Origin: Patescibacteria group bacterium
GTDB taxonomy: Bacteria; Patescibacteriota; Minisyncoccia; JAHIHE01; JAGLIN01
DNA length: 35,321 nucleotides
Assembly (NCBI GenBank): GCA_019428855.1
Contig: JAHYJV010000011.1
Span: forward strand, 1-35,321
Direction of reading: 5' to 3'
The notes below the pieces were generated by a model, which made no database searches, had not been told where the DNA came from, and worked only from the letters and a program-made list of their open reading frames with translations. How positions within the stretch are numbered: position 1 is the first letter of the stretch; each line of letters opens with the position of its first letter. Below, one piece after another: positions 30,457 to 35,321 of this stretch. The translations under genes were made by a program, and so were the position numbers.

Positions 30457-30879
30457 ATGAAATTATTTGAAAATCGGCATCCGAAAAGATTCATAAAATT
30501 TGCAATCATAGGAGGTATTAATTTTTTTCTTGATATAACAATTTTGAACTCATTGAGCTATGTTACGGGATTTAACAAGGGTTTTTTAGCTGCAATTTTC
30601 AGTGCAGTTTCTTTTTTAATCGCAAATATAAATAGCTATTTTCTCAACCGTAAATGGACATTTAAAAGTAGTAGTAATGACTTGGGATATAAATCATTTC
30701 TGACGATAAGTCTTTTTGGTGTGATTGCAAATGTGATAATTGTTTTTTCCCTAACTTCATTTGTAAAACAAAATTATTTTTCAGATATCATATGGCTGAA
30801 TATTTCCAAGTTTGTCGCCGTCGCCTTTGTCGCCGTATTCAACTATTTTGGTTATAAAAAATATGTGTTTAAATATTGA
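30457..30879 (+). CDS. GtrA-like membrane protein
   Basis: 'RFIKFAIIGGINFFLDITILNSLSYVTGF...SFLIANINSYFLNRKWTFKSS...KFVAVAFVAVFNYFGYKKYVFK' GtrA pattern, four TMs. Confidence 0.92.
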   Translation: MKLFENRHPKRFIKFAIIGGINFFLDITILNSLSYVTGFNKGFLAAIFSAVSFLIANINSYFLNRKWTFKSSSNDLGYKSFLTISLFGVIANVIIVFSLTSFVKQNYFSDIIWLNISKFVAVAFVAVFNYFGYKKYVFKY

Positions 30880-30922
30880 AACTAAAATTTATTATTTAAT
30901 ATTTACAAATTAAACTATTAAT

Positions 30923-31909
30923 ATGATTGGAGCTATTTTATGTGGAGGATTCGGAAAGAGGCTTAAACCTTTGACTGATAATTTACCAAAACCTCTTTTG
31001 GAAATCAAGAAAGATTACACAATTTTAGATAAACAGATTTTGCAATTCAAATATGCTGGTATAAATCAGGTTGTTTTACTTTGTGGCCATTTGCATGAAA
31101 AAATTCAAGAGAAATTTGGCGATAGCTGGAATGGAGTGAAGATTAACTATCTGATTGAGGATGAACCTCGAGGAACTTTGTTTGCGATTAATAATTTGCT
31201 GGAAAATTTTGAGGTCGATAATTATATCATCAGAAATGGAGATGTGGTTTGTGATGCGAATATCAAGGAAATGATTGCAGAACATAAGAACCAAATGATA
31301 ATGTATATTACACCTCTTATTTCTCCTTATGGAATTGCAGAATTATCAGAAAAGAAAATTATTGGATTTAAGGAAAAGCCAAAATTAAATCACTATCTCA
31401 ATGCTGGAATATATATCATCTCTAAGAATCTTAAGCCTCTTATTTTAAAATATAAAGAAGGATCAATCGAAGATTTAATTTTTCCAGAGATAGCGAGAAC
31501 AGGATTAATGGATTATTACAAGGAAGATGTTTTTTGGCAATCAGTTGATTCAATCAAAGATCTGCAAAGAGTAAATGAAGAATATTCAAACAAAGAAGAC
31601 AAGCCGTGGGGATATGAAAAAGTTATTGTTCTAACAGATAAGTATTTAACAAAAGAATTATATTTAATGAAGAATGAAGGAACTTCTCATCACAAGCATG
31701 CCCAAAAAGATGAAACAATGCATGTTGTCTCAGGAGAGGTGATAATTAAATTTGATGATAAGGAGGTTGTTATTAAAAAGAACAAGACAATTAGAATCGA
31801 GCCTTGCACTCCTCATACAATCTGGGCAGTTCAAAACACAATTTTGCAAGAGTATTCCACTCCTCATCCTGATGATACAATTAGAATTAAAGATAAATAT
31901 AAGAGATAA
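30923..31909 (+). CDS. Sugar nucleotidyltransferase fused to a cupin (mannose-6-phosphate isomerase-like)
   Basis: N-terminal 'MIGAILCGGFGKRLKPLTDNLPKPLLEI'; C-terminal 'KPWGYEKVIVLTDKYLTKELYLMKNEGTSHHKHAQKDETMHVVSGEVIIKFDD...EPCTPHTIWA' cupin with metal-ligand histidines. Confidence 0.92.
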   Translation: MIGAILCGGFGKRLKPLTDNLPKPLLEIKKDYTILDKQILQFKYAGINQVVLLCGHLHEKIQEKFGDSWNGVKINYLIEDEPRGTLFAINNLLENFEVDNYIIRNGDVVCDANIKEMIAEHKNQMIMYITPLISPYGIAELSEKKIIGFKEKPKLNHYLNAGIYIISKNLKPLILKYKEGSIEDLIFPEIARTGLMDYYKEDVFWQSVDSIKDLQRVNEEYSNKEDKPWGYEKVIVLTDKYLTKELYLMKNEGTSHHKHAQKDETMHVVSGEVIIKFDDKEVVIKKNKTIRIEPCTPHTIWAVQNTILQEYSTPHPDDTIRIKDKYKR

Positions 31910-31918
31910 ATTAAGAAA

Positions 31919-31947
31919 TTGACACTATTTTTAATTTATAATATACT
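31919..31947 (+). promoter_or_regulatory. Sigma70-like promoter
   Basis: TTGACA, 17 nt, TATACT directly after the NTase-cupin gene. Confidence 0.7.
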
Positions 31948-31994
31948 TGTTAAAGCGTAATAGTTTTTAATAAAAATATTTCAATGAATTTACG

Positions 31995-32103
31995 AATTCG
32001 GGAAAAATCTCTTACTAAATTTCATCTCAAGTGTTTTTTATATTTTTCGAATTTACTACTCACAACAAGATAACCTCAATTAAGAGGTTATCTTTTTGTG
32101 AGT
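31995..32103 (+). promoter_or_regulatory. Structured leader: two successive hairpins, the second terminator-like
   Basis: AATTCGggAAAAA (31995-32007)/TTTTTCGAATT (32043-32053); ACTCACAAcaAGATAACCTC aattaa GAGGTTATCTttTTGTGAGT (32058-32103). Confidence 0.6.
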
Positions 32104-32162
32104 AAAAAATTTTGCTCGTTTACAAAATATTAAATAGAAATAAAAACAAAAGGAGGATTACT

Positions 32163-32426
32163 ATGGAAAGAACAGAAGATATATTACTAGCTGAATTTGT
32201 CGAGGATATTATTAATAATCTTCAAAATGAACCTCCGACTTTTTCAGAATTAGTAGATTTTATACAAACAAAAACAAAAGGAACGGTTATTCGTCGAAAA
32301 ATAATTGAATATTTACGACGGATGGAAAAAGCCGGAATATTTAAAATTGAAATAGGTATAATTGATCCAAAAAAATATTTGTATGGAAAAATTATTATAC
32401 CAAAACCGCAGGCATTATCAAAATGA
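32163..32426 (+). CDS. Small winged-helix-like protein of unknown function (87 aa)
   Basis: Canonical SD AAAGGAGG upstream of ATG; MERTEDILLAEFVEDIINNLQNEPPTFSELVDFIQTKTKGTVIRRKIIEYLRRMEKAGIFKIEIGIIDPKKYLYGKIIIPKPQALSK. The ORF-track start at 32112 is probably too early. Confidence 0.7.
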   Translation: MERTEDILLAEFVEDIINNLQNEPPTFSELVDFIQTKTKGTVIRRKIIEYLRRMEKAGIFKIEIGIIDPKKYLYGKIIIPKPQALSK

Positions 32427-32529
32427 CCTGCCTTTTATTTTGTAAATTAATTTGTAGATTTAATAGTTTTATCTAGCTGAACGTTCTATTCTCATTTTTT
32501 TAATTTTGATTAGCCTTTTTAAAAATCGC

Positions 32530-32558
32530 AAAAGGCTCCAGTCAGGGGACTGGCGCCA
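32530..32558. repeat. Short GGCTCCAG hairpin repeat, second copy near 23170-23199 (inverted)
   Basis: AAAAGGCTCCAGTCAGGGGACTGGCGCCA versus reverse complement of 23170-23199, AAAAGGCTCCAGCCAGGAGACATGGATCCA. Confidence 0.6.
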
Positions 32559-32570
32559 ACAGTTTGTGAT

Positions 32571-32688
32571 GTCAATTCCGACTAAACGACAGCGAATAGA
32601 GGAATCGCTTTTTAGCTTACCATACTTTCCAATAAAGCCTTGCTTGCCCAGAGAAATCTCTTAGCTTCTCTTGTTGCTCAAGATGACA
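32571..32688. repeat. Bipartite palindromic element, copy C
   Basis: GTCAATTCCGAC...GAGGAATCGCTTTTTAGC...GAGAAATCTC...TTGCTCAAGATGAC: inverted orientation of the copy B/D layout. Confidence 0.7.
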
Positions 32689-32696
32689 AAATATTT

Positions 32697-33794
32697 TTAT
32701 AAAGCTTCTTTTTCATAATTAACGCCGATTTTTTCCTTCACTTCTTTCATTGTTTTTTGCGCAATAACTCTGGCTTTTTCGGCTCCTTCTTTTAATATTT
32801 TTATTACTTCTTTCGGATTACTTTCAAGTTCTTTTCTTCTTTCACGGAATGATTTGAAGTGATTGGTGATGTCTTCGGCGAGGGTAGTTTTTAATTCAGA
32901 GAATTTTATAGTATTATTTTTAAATTTCTCAGAAAAATATTTTTGATGCTCTAGTGTACCAAAATTATCTAAGAGCATATTGAAATTTACAACACTATGA
33001 GCCGCTATTTTGTTTTCTATACTGTTCTCATTTCCTTCTATATAACTTATTTTTATGTGACCTAAATTATTATAACCTAACTCTAATACTCCCAAGTCAA
33101 CTAATTCTTTAAAATCTGAAACTGACATTGCTTTTCTCACCTTTTTTTGAATAACTTCTGGTTCGTCATTAATTGCGATATAAGATTTTGGTCCCGAAGA
33201 TTTACTCATCTTTTTCGTTGGGTCAAGCAGACTCATAACTCTCGGAGTTTTCGTGATTAAATATTTCGGTTCAGGGAAAGTCTCACCAAATTTATTATTG
33301 AAAAAGCGAGCAATTTTACGAGTGAGCTCCACATGTTGAATTTGGTCTTGTCCTACTGGCACGGTAGAAGATTTATACATCAAAATATCTGCCGCTTGCA
33401 AAACGGGATAATCAAGCAATCCCATATTAATATTTTTATCTTGTTGTTGTGACTTGTCTTTGAACTGGGTCATTCTTTGTAACTCGGCAAGGGGAGTGAT
33501 GGTATTGAAAATCCAAGCCAGTTCGGTATGCTCTGGAACTTGTGATTGCACGGCAATGGTGCATTTTTTGGGATCAAGTCCAATTGCCAAAAAATCAAGA
33601 GCCAAACCTATAATCTGTTTTTTCTTTTCAGTTGGATTATATTCTCCTGAAATGGAATGATAATCTGCAATAAAAAAATAGCATTTGTATTCTTCTTGAA
33701 GCTTTACAAAATTTTTGAGAGCTCCTAGATAGTTCCCAATATGCAATTCCCCCGAAGGCTGAATTGCACTGAAAATAGTTTGTTTTTTTGTCAT
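32697..33794 (-). CDS. trpS: Tryptophanyl-tRNA synthetase
   Basis: 'IFSAIQPSGELHIGNYLGALKNFV', 'DYPVLQAADILMYKSSTVPVGQDQIQHVELTRKIARFFN', KMSKS motif 'DPTKKMSKSSG'. Confidence 0.98.
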   Translation of the reverse strand: MTKKQTIFSAIQPSGELHIGNYLGALKNFVKLQEEYKCYFFIADYHSISGEYNPTEKKKQIIGLALDFLAIGLDPKKCTIAVQSQVPEHTELAWIFNTITPLAELQRMTQFKDKSQQQDKNINMGLLDYPVLQAADILMYKSSTVPVGQDQIQHVELTRKIARFFNNKFGETFPEPKYLITKTPRVMSLLDPTKKMSKSSGPKSYIAINDEPEVIQKKVRKAMSVSDFKELVDLGVLELGYNNLGHIKISYIEGNENSIENKIAAHSVVNFNMLLDNFGTLEHQKYFSEKFKNNTIKFSELKTTLAEDITNHFKSFRERRKELESNPKEVIKILKEGAEKARVIAQKTMKEVKEKIGVNYEKEAL

Positions 33795-33925
33795 GATTTT
33801 GATTATTTTATTAATTTCTTTTACTGCTAATATTAAATTCGATACTTTATCTCTTTGTTTTTCAATTTTATTATAGCTTTATATGGAAAGTTTATCAATT
33901 TATAAATTTGGGGGATATTTTTGAT

Positions 33926-34237
33926 TTATATCCCCGCCCTTCTTAACATGGTTTTTCCGCTGTTGTTTGTTTTGTAAAATTCTTTTTTACATTCTGGACT
34001 TTTACATTTCTGGACTATTCCAAATCCGAAAGGATACTTTTCAATTGGTTCTAATTTTCCTCCACAAGCTGGACAGATGATTTCATTGTTACTGTTCATT
34101 TTATTTTCTCTGTCACAATTCGTACAATGTTTCGTATATGTTATTTTTTCTCCGAATTTTCCTTCCTGTTTGGTTGTAATTATATCTATGGATTCACCAC
34201 AAGTTGGACACTTTAAATTTAGGTTTTCTCCTGCCAT
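33926..34237 (-). CDS. Zinc-ribbon protein with four Cys-pair motifs
   Basis: CPTC, CTNC, CPAC, CKSPEC; RBS-like GAGGTG upstream of ATG at 34237 (track start at 34246 is a GTG inside the SD region). Confidence 0.75.
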   Translation of the reverse strand: MAGENLNLKCPTCGESIDIITTKQEGKFGEKITYTKHCTNCDRENKMNSNNEIICPACGGKLEPIEKYPFGFGIVQKCKSPECKKEFYKTNNSGKTMLRRAGI

Positions 34238-34281
34238 TATATTCACCTCGTCTTTTATATTTGTTTGTATTTTTGAGAAAT

Positions 34282-34566
34282 AAAAAAACTTCTCGTCTTT
34301 GAATACATAAAAACATTATGTATGCAAGGACGAGAAGTTTCCCGTGGTACCACCTTGATTGTTTGAGGTCATCACTAACAAAAAAATCTGCTAGATAGCG
34401 GACCTCAAACCACTTTACCGACTCTGACCCTTGCAAGAGCAAGACGACATCAGTTTATCCCATGATTACGGGGGAGACCGGATTTCCACTAGAGCAGAAA
34501 TCATCCTTTCGCAAGATATTTGCGAAGAAACTAGACCCAGCCCCGAACTATAAATTCGAGATCTAG
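34282..34566 (-). promoter_or_regulatory. T-box leader (antiterminator plus terminator) with candidate short Stem I
   Basis: Minus strand has AAGGTGGTACCACGGGAAACTTCTCGTCC (T-box/antiterminator) then terminator AACTTCTCGTCcttgcATACATAA tgttt TTATGTATtcaaaGACGAGAAGTTTTTTT; 10-bp stem GTTTGAGGTC/GACCTCAAAC upstream of it. Confidence 0.88.
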
Positions 34567-34611
34567 CTTATGGATTTTATGATTATGCAAAGAACATTTA
34601 TTTCTGAGATA

Positions 34612-34639
34612 AGAATAGCACATATATTTTTTATGTCAA
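34612..34639 (-). promoter_or_regulatory. Sigma70-like promoter of the T-box transcript
   Basis: Minus strand TTGACA, 16 nt, TATTCT about 45 nt upstream of the candidate Stem I. Confidence 0.6.
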
Positions 34640-34791
34640 ATTAAGAGAATATTTTTTGGATTTAGAAATGTTAAAAATTAGCTAGCCAAAGTTGTATTAG
34701 TTTTTGCTTCACTGCTAAGCTTGATCACCACACTTTTTAGCAGAGAGCAAAAAATAAACGAGGTTCGAATTTCTTACTTATTTTTTTTAGA

Positions 34792-34895
34792 TGTCATCTT
34801 GAGCGACGTGAGGAGCAGAGGGATCCCTCTTGATTAGTTTAACATTTATACTAGATAAGAGCGATTTCTCCGCTCCACTACCTTACGGTCGGAAT
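34792..34895. repeat. Bipartite palindromic element, copy D
   Basis: TGTCATCTTGAGCGACGTGAGGAGCAGAGGGATCCC...ATAAGAGCGATTTCTCCGCTCCACTACCTTACGGTCGGAAT; closely parallels copy B. Confidence 0.75.
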
Positions 34896-34933
34896 ACAGC
34901 TAAAAATTAAAACAAATCTAAAACAATACAATT

Positions 34934-35321
34934 TTATACTTCAATTATCACTGGCAAAATCATTGGTCTTCTTTTGGTTTTGGTAAACAAGAATTGGCCG
35001 ATTTGATCTCTGATATTATCTTTTACATAAGACCAGTTGGCGCTATGTTCAGGGGCAGTTTTTTTGTTGATGATTTCCGAAATCTTTGTTTTAGTTTCTT
35101 GGATAAGTCCAGTTGATCCTTTCATATAGATAAATCCTTTGGAGATGATATCTGGTGAACCGACAATTGTTCCTGTTTTACTATCAACAATAACAATCAC
35201 CGTAAACATTCCGTCCTCACTCATTTGTTGGCGATCACGCAAAACAACATTGCCAACATCACCAACTCCAAGACCATCAACCATAACATAATTTGCGGGA
35301 ATTTTTTCTTTGGAGATGATA
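34934..35321 (-). CDS. rnj: Ribonuclease J, C-terminal part (runs off the window)
   Basis: 'NYVMVDGLGVGDVGNVVLRDRQQMSEDGMFTVIVIVDSKTGTIVGSPDIISKGFIYMKGSTGLIQETK...RRPMILPVIIEV' is typical RNase J C-terminus; the frame stays open to the window end. Confidence 0.92.
   Translation of the reverse strand, partial: IISKEKIPANYVMVDGLGVGDVGNVVLRDRQQMSEDGMFTVIVIVDSKTGTIVGSPDIISKGFIYMKGSTGLIQETKTKISEIINKKTAPEHSANWSYVKDNIRDQIGQFLFTKTKRRPMILPVIIEV

Noticed and set aside
32112-32162. Upstream extension of the 32163 ORF as given in the track
   Set aside because: The extension (MLVYKILNRNKNKRRIT) overlaps the SD AAAGGAGG; ATG at 32163 is the better start.
34282-34566. tmRNA, RNase P RNA or SRP RNA reading of the minus-strand structured RNA
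   Set aside because: Lacks their conserved cores; the GGTGGTACCACGG antiterminator plus overlapping terminator identifies a T-box.

Overview
AT-rich chromosomal window whose gene content and style (compact genes, mostly no Shine-Dalgarno, rpoB/rpoC next to GT3 glycogen synthase, sugar-nucleotide genes) look like a Patescibacteria/CPR genome; this lineage call is an inference. In order: 3' end of a transposase; ABC ATPase with a duplicated C-terminal extension plus FtsX/MacB-like permease; orphan response regulator; TPR membrane protein; eukaryotic-type (GT3) glycogen synthase; rpoB-rpoC; large membrane VIT-domain protein; FtsK; RodZ-like HTH protein; recA; a convergent rpsF-ssb-rpsR operon with an extended S6; a 1.1 kb repeat-rich intergenic region; ychF; an unlisted 54-aa membrane ORF; MscS channel; a sugar-nucleotide/polysaccharide cluster (NTase-LbH, two paralogous HAD proteins, phosphomannomutase, GtrA, NTase-cupin fusion); a small SD-bearing ORF behind a structured leader; trpS; a zinc-ribbon gene behind a T-box leader; and the 3' end of RNase J. 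Most notable: (1) a T-box element on the minus strand with an apparently very short Stem I and a candidate UGG (Trp) specifier, upstream of a zinc-ribbon gene and then trpS; (2) a tandem HAD pair in which the first copy has Gly in place of the nucleophile Asp; (3) bipartite palindromic intergenic repeats in at least four copies; (4) an ABC ATPase with a duplicated novel-looking C-terminal module; (5) two structured leaders (rpoB, and the 32163 ORF). No CRISPR array, rRNA or convincing tRNA was seen.
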